Below, one piece after another: positions 1 to 11,888 of a stretch of 64,000 nt of DNA (within the stretch, counting starts at the first letter, position 1; each line of letters starts with the position of its first letter). The stretch lies in assembly GCA_039545295.1 (NCBI GenBank), contig BCIK01000015.1:644733-708732 (forward strand), in the 5' to 3' direction. This stretch comes from Udeniomyces pyricola (Eukaryota; Basidiomycota; Tremellomycetes; Cystofilobasidiales; Mrakiaceae). The translations under genes were made by a program, and so were the position numbers. The notes beneath the pieces are model-generated. The model saw only the letters and a program-made list of their open reading frames with translations, was not told the DNA's origin and did no database searches.

Positions 1-93
1 CTTACACGCGACGACGACACGACGTTGAACCAGGTTGATCGACTAGCTGCTCCTTTCTTCCCTCGCCCTCACTCAGCCTGCAGAGACTTCCTC

Positions 94-3000
94 ATGCTAC
101 GCCTATCCTCCTCCCTCGCTCGGGTCTGCCATAACCTGTCAGGAAGTGGCCTCGCCCTGACGCGTCAACCCCAGTCATCCCTCCCTCTGCTACTTCCTTC
201 TCACCTCTCAGCTCGCTTCGCCCAAGCGTCCCCCTCGCCCCAAGAGGACAAGCCTAACACTCCACCGTCCAGGTTTGCCGAACTATTCATGGAAGGAAAA
301 TCGGTTGACGAAATCGCAAAGGAGACGTTGTGAGTCAAGCACATTCCCCTCCGCCATGATCTTCCTTCCCTTGGACGCGCCTATGGAAAGATAGTGGCCA
401 CTTTGCGAAACTTGCTTGAGACATGTTGGCTGAATGAATACCTTTGAACGTGGATCGTCCTTCTTGCTTCCTTCTTCGGGTTGACGCGTCGCTCGACACA
501 AGAGTCCAACCCGAAATGGTCCGGTCCGTCGTTACTCCTCATTCTGATTTCCGTCTCAAACTATGATGTCCAAGGCCTCAAGTCTTCATCTTTCTTACCT
601 TTCCTCGCCCGTCCTGTGTCTAAACCCATACCCGGATCGAACAAACACAAAACGAATTACCCTCAGCTCTAATCTGATTCAACACGCTAAAGAGGATCGC
701 ACCTTTATCCCAACACTTGAGGCCTCTTGGTCCCGAGCGGCGGCCGGTTCCGAATTCATCCGTTGGCAACGATCTCACTCCTGGGAATCGTTTTGGGAAA
801 GACCTGCTGGCTACCCGAAATGGGCCCTGAGGTCCGTCCCAGAGTCCAACATCGTTCGGGCGACGACCGAGAAGTCGTTGAGCAGGGAAACCAACACGCT
901 CGAAGAGTTTTTGGCAACGAAGAACGTTCAGGAGGTTTCGGATAGACTGAAGTGAGTCAATCGTGGCTTCAATACTTCTCGGAATAGTTGAGCTTGGATG
1001 AAAACCCTTTAAGGATAGCGCCCGAGGGATACTCATTTGAGGCTGAATATAGGTCCACCCAGAAACTGACCAAATGGGGTTCTGATCGTTGTCCTGTCTC
1101 GTTCTTACCTCCTTCTGTTGTTGTTGTTGTTGTTGTTATTGTCTCGAATATATCTTCTCATTGATTGGTGAGACAGTATTTCGACTCGACTGGTCGTGTA
1201 AGTTGTCTGTCTGCTTTTCCAACCCGAGACTGGTATTCTATACGTACATCTGATTGCACATCTCCTTTCGTCTTTGTGCTCTGCATCTGCTTCATCTGCT
1301 TCATTTCCCCCCCACCTATCTCTGCCCAAAACTGATCGCGTCTTCACCGTATCCTTGTATCTGACGTCTAGAACACGACTGATGAGCTGTTACAAGCGAG
1401 ATCCCAAAATCTTGGAGCAGCCTGCTTTTAAAGAGGGAAACGATGGGCTGATCCTCGTTGATGGTACGTGGCCTTTGACTCCCCTTCCTGGGTTTCATCT
1501 TTCCATTCTCGAATACATATGGCTCTCCAAAGCATGTATCTTCCTCGTCGACTGTGTCTTGACGTCGTCTCTTGCGTTTCTTTGGGTTCTACCTTTGGCT
1601 TGGAACCTTCTTTGTACTGTCTCAGTCTTTACGGGCGTTCCACCACCCAACATCCATCTGTACGCAAAGGAGATCAACCTCAAACCGCAACGCATGCAGC
1701 AGACGCTCGAGCTCTTCAAGGAAGGGAAAAATGTCGAAGAGATCGCGCAAGAGATTGGGTACGTGTGATATCTCGATTGTAAAAAGACGGACGAGGCATG
1801 TGTGGCCAACTAGAATTTCTTCTCACCCTCTTCTTCTTTTGTGCATTTGCTTTTACCTTTGTGTTTTTGCTCATGGGGGGGGGGGGTCTTTTGTTTTTCG
1901 TTCGTGTTGATTGATGGGTATCACAGCGTCAGACCGTCGACAATCAGGTAAGTTGACGGTTGACTCAATCTCTCTTAATGCACTCTTGGCCCGGCTCCTT
2001 TTGGTTTTGAAGTCTCTGGCACCATCTGAGCCCTGTGACTGATCTTTTCCTTCCAAAATCCTACATAGGCTCTACCTCCTTCAGAGCGCAATGCTTGATG
2101 AGACTGTGATTCCGACTCTGGAAACCTCCATCAGTCTCCTCACCGTTGGCGATGACCGCTTGAGATCCGTCGAAACCTTTGCCGAGTTCAAACGGATCAT
2201 GCAGGAAGCCTTCCCCAAAGTCAAGGCACCCCAGCGAGCGAGAGCCAAGTCAGCTCGTCAGAAAGCGTATTGGAACGGACCAAGCACGCGATCGCTTCCA
2301 AAGATCCGGACGCCGGAGGAGCAGCTGGAGTCGAATAGGCGACAGGCGGAATGTTGGGCGGCATTCAAGCAGGGTTACAGCATTGATGAGATTGCGGACA
2401 CTATCAAGTGAGTGGTGACTGAGAGGACAAGAGAGGTCTCTTCTTTTCCTTTTTCTTCTTCTTTTTTTTTTGTCTTCTTTGCATCTCTTGCGTCCTTTCC
2501 TGGTTTCCCTTGTTCGTTGACCTCTGAAAGGATAAGGAGCTGAACTCACTATGTCCACCCGACCCATCGTATGTTTCTTCCTCTAATCTACTGCACCCTG
2601 GAATACTTCCTTCCTATCCACAGATATGACGGCAAGCCACTAAGCCTCCAAACGGTCGTGTACGTTCGGTTCAATTCAACCCCTCTTCCCCCCCCCCCCC
2701 TTCCCCTCTTGCTGATCTATCAACTCGAATACTGATGCGGTCTCCCTTCTTGTTGCTCTTTGCACCTCTTTCCTCGCTTTCTCCTTCTTCCGTTCCCTTC
2801 TTTTCCCATGGGGACCCTTTGGTGTCCTTTATATATATATATATTTCTTCGATCCTCTAGGAAACATGTGACGCGAATGGGATGGCCCGAGTACGCGCCC
2901 ACGGAGTATCAGACCAACCGGGAGTATCTCGAGGCCGACGTCAACTTTCGTCGCCTCGTCGCCGCGAGAAACTCGAAAGTCTTTGGCCTTCGATCGTACC

Positions 3001-3217
3001 ATGCCGTCGAGGAGAAACTGAGGAAGTGGGATGAGATTGAGTAAGTCCTTGATGTTTCTTTTTTCTTCTCGGACTATCCCCCTTTTTTTTTTTCTCTTCC
3101 TGTTCTTCTTCTTCTTCTGCTTCTGCTAGACCGTCCCCTGGAGTGGTACCTATGGAAGGACGTGACTATCTCCTCCCAATCTGCCACCTGGAGGCTCTTC
3201 CTGATTCTCAGAAATAG
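94..3217 (+). CDS. Mitochondrial-type HTH-repeat protein (paralogue 1), unknown function
   Basis: Eleven exons fit exactly in frame (94-329, 503-523, 667-951, 1014-1052, 1372-1463, 1626-1758, 1927-1947, 2069-2407, 2624-2659, 2861-3040, 3130-3217), giving 489 residues. The N terminus (MLRLSSSLARVCHNLSG) is Arg/Ser/Leu-rich without acidic residues, like a mitochondrial presequence. Four helix-turn-helix units follow at about residues 60-95, 160-205, 248-285 and 365-415; first helices read FMEGKSVDEIAKETL, FLATKNVQEVSDRLK, FKEGKNVEEIAQEIG and FKQGYSIDEIADTIK. Units 1 and 3 use a 21-nt microexon, units 2 and 4 a 39- or 36-nt exon, and the linkers after 1 and 3 share FIPTLEASWS/VIPTLETSIS, so the protein looks like a duplicated two-unit module. 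The fold resembles the HTH found at RecQ C termini (family knowledge). Convergent with its paralogue at 4099-5586. I do not recognise a characterised homologue. Function is not inferable beyond possible organellar nucleic-acid binding. Confidence 0.8.
503..523 (+). other. 21-nt microexon, HTH unit 1
   Basis: This exon is flanked by acaag and gtccgt and enters and leaves in phase 2. It encodes VQPEMVR with the shared edge codons, aligning with VRPSTIR (1927-1947) and VRANTVR (4401-4421). Skipping it would keep the frame but delete the turn and start of the recognition helix. Confidence 0.7.
1927..1947 (+). other. 21-nt microexon, HTH unit 3
   Basis: This exon is flanked by tcacag and gtaagt, in phase 2/2, and encodes VRPSTIR between EEIAQEIG and LYLLQSA. 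It is the clearest of the four 21-nt HTH exons. Confidence 0.85.
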
Positions 3218-4098
3218 GAAGCTAAGAAGATTGCGAAAATACTCATCCCCTGCCTGGTTTCCTTTTCTTCCCTTCCCCCCCCCCCTTTTTCGGTATTACG
3301 TTATCGGCTCCCTCGTTTCAACCTTCTCCTCTTGCCCTCTCTTCTAATTTCGTGGTGGCTTCGCTCTGGGGATTTCTTCATTTTGTTTCTCTCGATTTCT
3401 TCTTCGTCTATCTCTCGTTCGCTTCGACAGTGTCAAGAGGCTCGCTACAGCTAATCTGAGATTCGACATATAACGCGGCCTCATCTCTGATTTGTCGCCA
3501 GAGCCTTGCTCCTGGTTTCGGGTCTTTTGGTGTGTGGCGGGGTGAGCGTGGGACATCTTGTAAGGATCCCCAAGACGGGAGGTGGGACGCCGGGAAGGAA
3601 CAAAGAAAGAGAAAGGGGAAGGAGGGAGGGAGGGAGGGAGGGANNNNNNNNNNNNNNNNNNNNNNNNNNNNNNNNNNNNNNNNNNNNNNNNNNNNNNNNN
3701 NNNNNNNNNNNNNNNNNNNNNNNNNNNNNNNNNNNNNNNNNNNNNNNNNNNNNNNNNNNNNNNNNNNNNNNNNNNNNNNNNNNNNNNNNNNNNNNNNNNN
3801 NNNNNNNNNNNNNNNNNNNNNNNNNNNNNNNNNNNNNNNNNNNNNNNNNNNNNGAGGGAGGGAGGGAGGGAGGGAGGGAGGGAGGGAGAGGAGAGGAGAG
3901 AAAGGGAGAGAGCGTAAGAGAGTCTGAATTTTGCTATGTGGTTTCTCTTCGTATTTCTTCACACTTCTTTTTCTGTTTCACCACATGACGTTGTGTATTT
4001 AGCAGATAGCTATGCCTGGACCGTTCAGCTCGCTTGTCAACAACAAGATGTGGTCCTCAACCAAAAGCAGCATGATAAACCAAATATCAATTCGACCC
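3218..4098. other. Intergenic tract between convergent paralogues
   Basis: No gene is seen here. It holds CT-rich 3' flanks, a GGGA simple repeat and a run of 210 N (3644-3853). Apparent open frames across the N run are artefacts. Confidence 0.8.
3623..3888 (+). repeat. (GGGA)n microsatellite interrupted by a 210-base assembly gap
   Basis: GGGA units run up to base 3643 and resume at 3854-3888, with N at 3644-3853 between them. The tract is a G-quadruplex-prone purine strand, so the gap was probably left because the repeat could not be assembled. The true length is unknown. Confidence 0.95.
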
Positions 4099-5586
4099 TT
4101 ATATCTTAGCATTGGGATACACGTCTTTGAAGCGCACCAGGCACTCTTTCGCGCTATCGACGTCTTCGAGCAACTCGCTGTTTAACTTGACGCGTTCGAT
4201 ATTGCCCTCGAATACCTCACGGAAGTCGTTGTTCTTGTTCGCTTCGGATATGAGATATATCCTAAAGAGTTGGTGAAGGGAGAGAAAAAGAGGAAAGAAG
4301 CGAAGGTAAAAAGAGGTAGAGGGCAGGTATCATAGTGAGATCAAGAGTCAATGTATTGCAAGGAAGAGAGCAGGGAAACCGAACGAGACAGATAGCCTAC
4401 CTGACGGTGTTGGCACGGACGCTTGATGACATGTGCATGCGACGGAGAATATAGCCAGACATGTCAGCTCCACTGCCAGACCAAGCACATTCCTCCTCAG
4501 CTTTAGTGACAACGTTTCTGCGGGACGTACCCAAGTGCCTCTGCAATCTCCTCGACGTTCTTGCGCTCATCCCGGAAGAGCTCAATAGATTTCTCGACAC
4601 GCTGTTGCTTCTCCGCTGCCGATTTTTGGTAATCGGGTAGAGGACCCGGGGGATTAGCTGTTTTAAGCCCATAAAGAAAAAAGATAAAGGAAGAAAGAGA
4701 TAGAGAGAGAGGGATGGTCAGGACAGGAAGGGTAGGGTGGGTTTATGTAAAGGGTCGGGAATAAGAGAGCCGCACTTGTCTTAGAGACGACCCTCTGAAG
4801 TCTCTCCATGGACTCTTCAATGTCCGGGCAATCCGTTCCAAGGAAGCTGTTGTTCTCTGCTTCCTGACAGATGTTCCATTTGTCCGAGAGAACTTGGTAA
4901 AACTCCGGATCTCGGTCAGCTTTCCCAAGGAGGTGGCGTCTGATGGCGGTGATGCGGACCAACGATTAGGTATGACGAATAGGATTAGTGTGGGCTCAGA
5001 TTGGTAAGAGCAAGTCCGAGATGAGACGTGATTGTAAAGCTATGCTGACTGGATGGTATAGGGGCTGATACTGAGGATAGCAACCAAAGAAGGAAGGTCC
5101 AAACAAAGGGAGGAGGAGGAATTAGCTTCCGCAAGACAAATGGTTGGTAGATTGATATGGTCCTGCCAACCCATCACCCTCATCTCGCACTCGTCTCGAT
5201 CCGATCCAATCTTGTCGTTGGTATTGTCCAGCCAGAGCATGGAAGAGCATGGGTACTGCTCCCTCCAACCCTTCCTCATTGGACACTTACCTAAGCGAGC
5301 TGGCGATATCGGCAAGACTCTTGCCCGCCTGGAAGTCATGGGCCACCTCGTCCTGTCTCTTGACGACATACTCAGATGGCGTGTTAAATCGGCGGCCTGG
5401 CTCGATTTGCGGGCGATTGGGGGTGCGTTGAGCGCCAAAGTTGTCTGAGCCAAATTGATTGGCTGGAGAAGGGGTAGAAGGATCGTCGGAGTAAGATCGG
5501 TAGCAAGGCAACGATGCCAGGCGAGCCGAACGGGCGGCCAGGACGACGCAGGGGAGGCGGCTGGAGTTGAAGACTGAACGGATCAT
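4099..5586 (-). CDS. Mitochondrial-type HTH-repeat protein (paralogue 2), unknown function
   Basis: Six exons read 5586-5291, 5070-5050, 4939-4776, 4657-4531, 4421-4401 and 4261-4099, giving 263 residues with phase kept throughout. The N terminus (MIRSVFNSSRLPCVVLAARS) looks like a mitochondrial presequence. Two HTH units are visible: FQAGKSLADIASSL-SISPYTI-QRHLLGKA and FRDERKNVEEIAEALG-VRANTVR-IYLISEAN, each with its turn on an exactly 21-nt exon. The segment before unit 2 aligns with the one before unit 3 of the gene at 94-3217, including a phase-1 intron at the same place. This copy therefore carries half the repeats of its convergent neighbour. The gene is shorter, and its last 35 residues are charged and free of repeats. 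No characterised homologue is recognised. Confidence 0.8.
4401..4421 (-). other. 21-nt microexon, HTH unit 2 of paralogue 2
   Basis: This exon is flanked on the minus strand by tcaag and gtaggc, in phase 2/2, and encodes VRANTVR. It matches the exon at 1927-1947 in length, phase and peptide. Confidence 0.8.
5050..5070 (-). other. 21-nt microexon, HTH unit 1 of paralogue 2
   Basis: This exon is flanked on the minus strand by cctcag and gtcagc, in phase 2/2, and encodes ISPYTI plus edge codons. It was found by asking for a 21-nt phase-2 exon in the only intron where the HTH lacked its turn. Without it the HTH jumps directly from SSL to RHLL. Confidence 0.7.
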
Positions 5587-5934
5587 GTGGTGTATGTGGG
5601 TGTGTATGTGAGTGTGTAAGATTGAAGACAGAAGGCAGAAGGCAGAAGGTGGAAGGTGGAAGGTGGAAGAGGGAAGGATGTCGGGGGGGATGGGAGTCAC
5701 CTGTAATAGTAATTAGTAAGTCAAGCGACTGATCATCCATCGTTCATAACCATCACGCGTCTTGACCACGGCGCGTCTTGACGTTCCACGCTTCGGCGTT
5801 GATTCATCGATCGATCGATCGATCGATCAACCTCGTTCAACGTTCAACCATATATATATATATATATACATATATGCTACATGCGCCATCAAGTACCGCG
5901 TATGGGTTTTGATGTTCGCTGTCCATCCGCTTAT

Positions 5935-5968
<34 letters not shown>

Positions 5969-6525
5969 CTGCTACTAATAATACTACTGATACTAACAAC
6001 ACTACTAATACTAATAATATTACTACTACTACCGATCAACTCAAAAGTATGAGCGTATAGTACCCACAACCAGCAAGCACGTAAATATGTAAACAAAATG
6101 ACTTCTCATCAAACCAAAGGACAGTCAGGCAAGATCATGATAGCGAAAGCACTAGCCGATGGAAAAGAAGAGAAACGTCGATATCAACAGGCAAAAATTC
6201 AGTCAAGCACATGAAAACGGCTCACAAAACACAGGAACGCAAGAATGGTAGTTCAGAAGGAGGAGACGGAGAACAAGCAGAAGAAGATCGAGTCTGAGTA
6301 GGATATCGAAGCAGTCAAGTCCGTGGAAACGAGTGTGGAAACAACTGTTCAGTTACTCCATGAAGCTAAGTCAAGATAGAAAAAGTAGTCTGAAAGCGAA
6401 ACAGAGCAAAACATGCAGCAACGATCGAGTCCATGTCCCTCGCTCAGCGTGATAATTATTAGCAAGCAAAGAGAGAGGAGGGGAAGAGAAAGAACACAGT
6501 CATAAACAAGAATAGTGGCAATCTC
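5587..6525. other. Intergenic, simple-repeat-rich
   Basis: No gene is seen. The tract holds purine-rich tandem units (AGAAGGC/GGAAGGT, about 5618-5668), (ATCG)n at 5806-5829, (AT)n at 5849-5876, (CAA)n at 5935-5969 and degenerate CTA/ATA triplets to about 6033. The last 400 bases are A/G-rich flank of the Mei2-like gene. Confidence 0.7.
5935..5969 (+). repeat. (CAA)n microsatellite
   Basis: About eleven perfect CAA units lie just after an (AT)n run. They are outside any gene model. Confidence 0.95.
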
Positions 6526-9500
6526 TTATGGATCGATGTGATATTGACCGGGCGAAAATGAGAAGCTCCTTGACGCGCCAAATGGAGGAGGATCAGGCGA
6601 GCTTGATATCCCAGCCGAGCTTCCAGCAGCCGAAGCGTGATAGAGACCCATGTGACTGGTCGACCGAACTGACGACTCTCGACGGTGTTGGTCTGTGGGA
6701 GGCGGGAACGGCTCTCTCGCTCCCTGATGGGGTCCGCTTGAATAGAAAATGATCGGTCGGTACGCGTCCTCGATAGAGTGAAGGAGAGAAGGCAAGAATG
6801 CAAGAGAAAGAAACATAGCACTCAAATCAACAATAAAACTTGTACAGTCCAGGTAGGAATGTACAAGAAGAGGTAGTCTTACTTCTTGTAGCATCACAGC
6901 ACTGTTGCGGAACTTTTGAACCAGCTGCGGGAGAGCAAAAAGCGGGCAATGGCCGCGTCAACGTCACGAAAAGGGCATACCTCAAGATCAAGGATCAATT
7001 AGACGACTGTTTGGGCGCACTGAGTCTTTGCCTTGAATGTTGGCGTAAACGAGTTGAAGAATCTTTTCCGAGCTGAAGATCTGTAAAGCCGCACGGATAT
7101 CAGGGATACATTGAAGTGCAGATATGGATCGCCAGGAGAAGGATGATGCAAGAAAACGAGAGGATTTGAAAGACCCACCTCCCAGCGAGTACCCATCTTG
7201 ATCCTCGCAAAGGTGTACAGTGCCTGAGGGGTAGTGAAATTGACGAAGGCATACCCAACGTTCGACTGGTGGAATAGACAGATGTAACATGTCAATAAAA
7301 CTATCACAACCATACGCTCACCACCATGCCCTCAATGAGACTCACGCGTTGAGCCCAATCAACTCGTAAGTAAACAAAATCGAAGCCGGAGGGAACACAA
7401 GAATCGAGAATGGCGAGTAGTCCAGCACGGCTTAGCTTGTTGGGGATATCTGGTCACAAGTGCGGTGCGATGGAGATAACAACATCCAGCTGATACTGGT
7501 CAGTCCGACATGTCTACATACAATAATCGTGATGTATCGCCGAGGTCAAGCCAGACACTGACCCTTGATCATGACCGTCAACCTCGTTTCGGCACCCGAC
7601 GCAATCCTACCCAGATCGATTTTGTTCGCCGCTGGGACGCCGTCATTTCGCAAGACGTTCAACACACCTCGTGTACTAGCGTTAAGACCTTTAAATCGAT
7701 CCGAGAACTGCTGTTGGTGAGGCGAGACCTGTAAACTCGGGGCGTCGCTGGCGGGAACTTGAAACGACGAATGAACGAAATTGACGTCGACCGCAGATCC
7801 GTGAGCGTTGCCGAGCGAGCTCTTGGCCTTGGAGTGGGTCAGGAACGTAAGGAGTCTGGCAGGCGACAAGGTGAGCGGATCGACCGCTGGATACGGACTA
7901 TCAGTGATCGATGGCGTACCAGTCTCGATCGTGGATTGACTACTGTTCAGCGGTGCCGTCCAAGGTGACTGGAAGGAAGAAGGTGGCGTAGAGTTATTCG
8001 GGCTGGCAAGGGGCGAATGCAATGATGGTGCCGGCAAGTTCATGTCTTTGAGTAAAGTACTAGATGGTGAGCCGACATGTGATCGTTGACTGCTGGGAGA
8101 CGCATGCGACCCGCTTGTCTTGTCAAATCCGACAATGTTGGAGGAGCGCCGACCAGCTTTCAGATAAGACTTGAGGAACCCGGACGAAGGCACTTGATCT
8201 CCTTCCTCTACAACCGAGTCGGATGGAAGACTTGGTTGGAACGTCGGCAGACCTGAGCTGGCCAAAAAGCTTCCTGTCGTCGATCCCCGTCGACCAAAGT
8301 ACGCTGCATCGCGGTCGAACGGACCTAAACAGGAAAAGCCGAGTCGTCAGGAACGCGACAGACGATTCGAGCTCAGTAATCAAAAGACATATGCTCACCG
8401 CCCTTGCCTGGCGTTGCTCCTTCTGCGTCACCTGAGCGTTGAGTCACCTTACTGTTTTCGGAAGCCACAGCACTAAAATGATCGTATAGGGCTGAACGAC
8501 GAAGAAAGCGGCAAGAAAATCAGTGCAAGCCAGCTGAGGCTCTTGGTTCGGAGTTCTGGTTGACACGTCGACTTACCTTCGTAGTCTTGGCGTTTCCCGG
8601 GAGTAAGAGGAAATTCAGGTTGACCGAAGGTAGGAGCCGAGTAGAACGTGACATGCACTTTGAAAGATGACAGTATACTCGTCAGAGTCGTGCCATTGGA
8701 ACAACAGGTCAAATTCTTCACAGATTGAGAAAACGTTAAAACAGCAACCCTGGTGTGGTGGACTCACGTAACGTATCCTCTACTTTACGGTTGTGAAGCG
8801 CGTCCCGGGCCTGTGTAGCTGCTCGAGTGTCAAAAAACTCCGCAAGGAAGGCCTGTTTACGAACGGGTTCACAAATTCAGTCGCACATACAAGTACTCTG
8901 GATAAATCTTTAAATCATCGGCAACACATACTCGAGACTGCATGCCAACGACTCTAAAGCTCCTCAGAGCACCGAATGAGCCGAGCGTTGCTTGCAGACC
9001 CAGAGGAGAGAGCTTGCCTTGCTGAGTCTCGGTCATCGTGACCATGACACCTGATCAGACACAAAATGTAGACGAAACAAGATCTATCAGTAGCGGTTTC
9101 CACACGACAGGAGCCACTGGTCTGACCAAAAGTGACTCACTCCCATCGTTCTCTTCAACCAAAAGGCTGCCCAGCTTGGAGTCGCTCACAAGTTGCTCGA
9201 CAGTCCTTCTGGCGACGAACGAGCATTGGAGCTTAACACTGCCGAGACCGTCGACGGCTTTCCGTTGAAGTGATCGACTTGTGCCGATAGCGTCTCGAAT
9301 GTCATGGAACGCGACGATGATCTGCAAAGGGGTCAAGAAGCGAGCTGTCAGATAGATAGTTCGATCGGATCTTTGTCCATCCTCACAATCAACTATTTAG
9401 ACTCACTGCTCCATGACTGGGCAGGAACCTGACCAGGATGGTGCGAACGTCGCCAAACGTCTGATAGCATTGAGAAAGAGAAGACACACGAAGAAACCAG

Positions 9501-11888
9501 GCGCATCGGTCGTGTCAAAAGTCAATAAAGCAATATCATCGACCGGAACTCAACTTACCAGGAAGATTTCCTTCAGTAGACCTGCTTCCACATCAGGTAC
9601 ATCCCAAACGAGGAGATATCTGCTTTCATCAACAACCAGGCTGCTAACGAATGGCCCGGACGCGTCTCGAGCCGTAGCGGGAAATCTGGCCAGGTCTCTT
9701 CCTAGACTAAGCCGGTCATTTAAGGAATGGCATCCTGACCAGTCCGTCTCAGTGGTTTGAGGACGAGGTACAGGGGAACTAGAAGCGCTCGGAGAGACGG
9801 ATCTCAGAAAGTTTGGAAACGAAAAGCTGGACCTGGATTGAGAGCTCATATGGGCGGCCTGATTTGGAATGTAAATGGACGGAGAGTCAAGGACAGACGA
9901 GGGGAAATGAGTCAGAGTGCTTGGAGCCGAGCTAGATAACATGAGAAGGGAGAAAGAGTCAGCGAAACACTGTTTAGGTAGAGATGACCGAAAAAAAAAG
10001 AAAAGAAAAAAAAGAAGAAAACCCAGAAGAAGCGGCACGGTAATGCAAGAGATACTCACATGGGAACATCTTCCTGCCTACCGCCTTCGAGCCCACCACG
10101 AGCATCACTCTTGTCTCCTCTAAGTCGGTTGGATGAAAGCAATTTGGTTTCTGGGGAAGCAGGGGGTGTCGCGGGAAACAGTAGCGTGGGTCGGACGTTA
10201 GACCCAGCGTGCGGATCTAGCGAGGTTGAAGGAGGGCAAGCAGAATGAGAGGAGTTAGTTGGGCTGCCTTGAAGCGCCTCGGAAACAAGCCCAAAGATGC
10301 GTGGACCATCGGAACAGAACGTCTCACCAGGGCTGTGACTCTCTTCGGAAAGCTCGCTTGATGTTCTATCCGTGGACGGCGTGTCTGCAAGCAAGTCAAC
10401 GGGGTATCGAGTCGAGGGTTGATAAGAGAACACAGTGTTGTCTACTGGTACAGAGAGGCCAAGTCCGCTAGTGCGAGGAGCTAAATCCAGACCAAGCAGG
10501 GAAAGCAGAGAAGGAAGATCCGAACCTCAGCCGAATGCACGGAGCTCGACGAAGCAGATGTTAGTTCATAGGTCTACGGCACTCACCCTGCGGATAGTCG
10601 GAAAACTGGAATATATTTGGCATGCTAGTGATGGGCCGGGACAGCAGTGAGAGAAAAGAGTAGAAGGGACCTCGTACGGGCGTTGTCAGCTCCTGAAGGA
10701 AGTTACCAGCCAAGGCCAGCGGGAAAAGTAGGAGAAAAAACGGGCAAGACAGGGTGACAAGTTGGAAGAGCAAAAGAGCAACGGTTTCAACCCGAACTCA
10801 CGAGCTCCCAACTGTATCACGTCGAGTAGATCGTCGGATGTTGAAGAGACGCTAGGAAACAAAATCGGTAGATGACGAAAGGGTTCAGAATGGAGAGTAG
10901 CAGGCACGGAGATGGGTGATTGACAGCAGGAGAAGGAATCCAGGAAGAGGCGAATGGCAGGCGAGGGAAGTGAGAAAGGGGGAAAGAAAGAAAGAAAAAG
11001 GTTTAATGTTCATCCCTTTTGCCAATCGTCGCCCGGAGCCGGCCGTCACGAGCGCTTCCTAACCGGTACCGGTCCGTCCGTTTGCTCTTCTTTCCGTCTC
11101 TTGTGCTGAACCAAGATCGAGTAGAAAAACTCAATTCACTCACTTGGTGTTCTTGCTCGCTCAAGGTGACCTCGTCCTTCCATCCGTTCTCGTCATTTCG
11201 CTTTGCGGGCCTGTCCATCGTTTCCCGTTGTTGTTGCTGCTGCTGGCAAGAATCTCGACGGCCGTTGGCATCTTCCCCCCACATAGACATGTATGCTGAT
11301 TTGGTGGGTGTGTTGTCTTGGCTCCATCCTGGTATGAGTGCTGTGGCGGAAAGTCGTCGAGTGGGAGTGGCTTCAGTGTCGATCTCGTCGGCTTCAAAAG
11401 CAAGGCCAGTCTTTTTGAGTTCGACCGTTCGGGGTGGCGTTAGCGGGATCTCGTGGCGGAGGGGCGACGTTTTGACCAGGTTGGAAACCGTGCTAGATGA
11501 TTGTTGAGGAGGGGTCTTTAGAAAGTCGAGATTGAGAGAGCCAGATGACGTGTGAAAAGGGTCAGCTAGGTGACTACATGCATAGTAGCATGAAGCTCAT
11601 CGCCAAGCCTCGGATAGTCGCTTTATCGGCCAAGGCAAGCTTGCTTACCTTGAACGCCTCAACCTGACTCCCAGCGGCGGAGTCGACGATGTCCTTTTTG
11701 GTGTCTGGCGAAGACGATGCTCGTGCGAGGGTTAACTGTGGGGCGAGATCGTTTGAATAACGCTTCTGATGAAGAACGAAGGGATCGTCTGATTGGGTTC
11801 GAGCCAAGCTTGGATTGGGAGGAACAGCGAGGCTGTTTCCGTCGCTGCACGGGGTGTTGGCATCGAGCCGAGTTGTCATTGTATCCAT
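6526..11888 (-). CDS. mei2: Mei2-like RNA-binding protein
   Basis: Eighteen exons (11888-11649, 11515-11144, 10851-10802, 10624-10587, 10480-10060, 9931-9559, 9460-9407, 9321-9141, 9050-8932, 8852-8768, 8657-8577, 8491-8399, 8324-7563, 7449-7346, 7265-7179, 7080-7021, 6924-6883, 6768-6526) give 1134 residues. Two ordinary RRMs lie near residues 480-575 and 590-670. A C-terminal Mei2-type RRM lies near 945-1075, with LTVMIKDIPNK, NVGYAFVNF, ANIQGKDSLVQKFRNS and AYRPIIFYSSGP. In fission yeast Mei2 switches cells to meiosis by binding meiRNA and blocking mRNA elimination; that role is family knowledge. The N-terminal 450 residues are Ser/Pro-rich with a short poly-Q. The in-frame ATG at 11888 is the first supported start; spliced 5' exons cannot be excluded. 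Calling this Mei2 rests mainly on the C-terminal RRM. Confidence 0.93.

Noticed and set aside
3408..3988. Open frames spanning the N run
   Set aside because: They consist of undefined codons plus GGGA-repeat translation, with no independent support.
5827..6096. Cys-rich frame over the CAA repeat
   Set aside because: It is only the translation of a (CAA)n/(TTG)n microsatellite and AT repeats.
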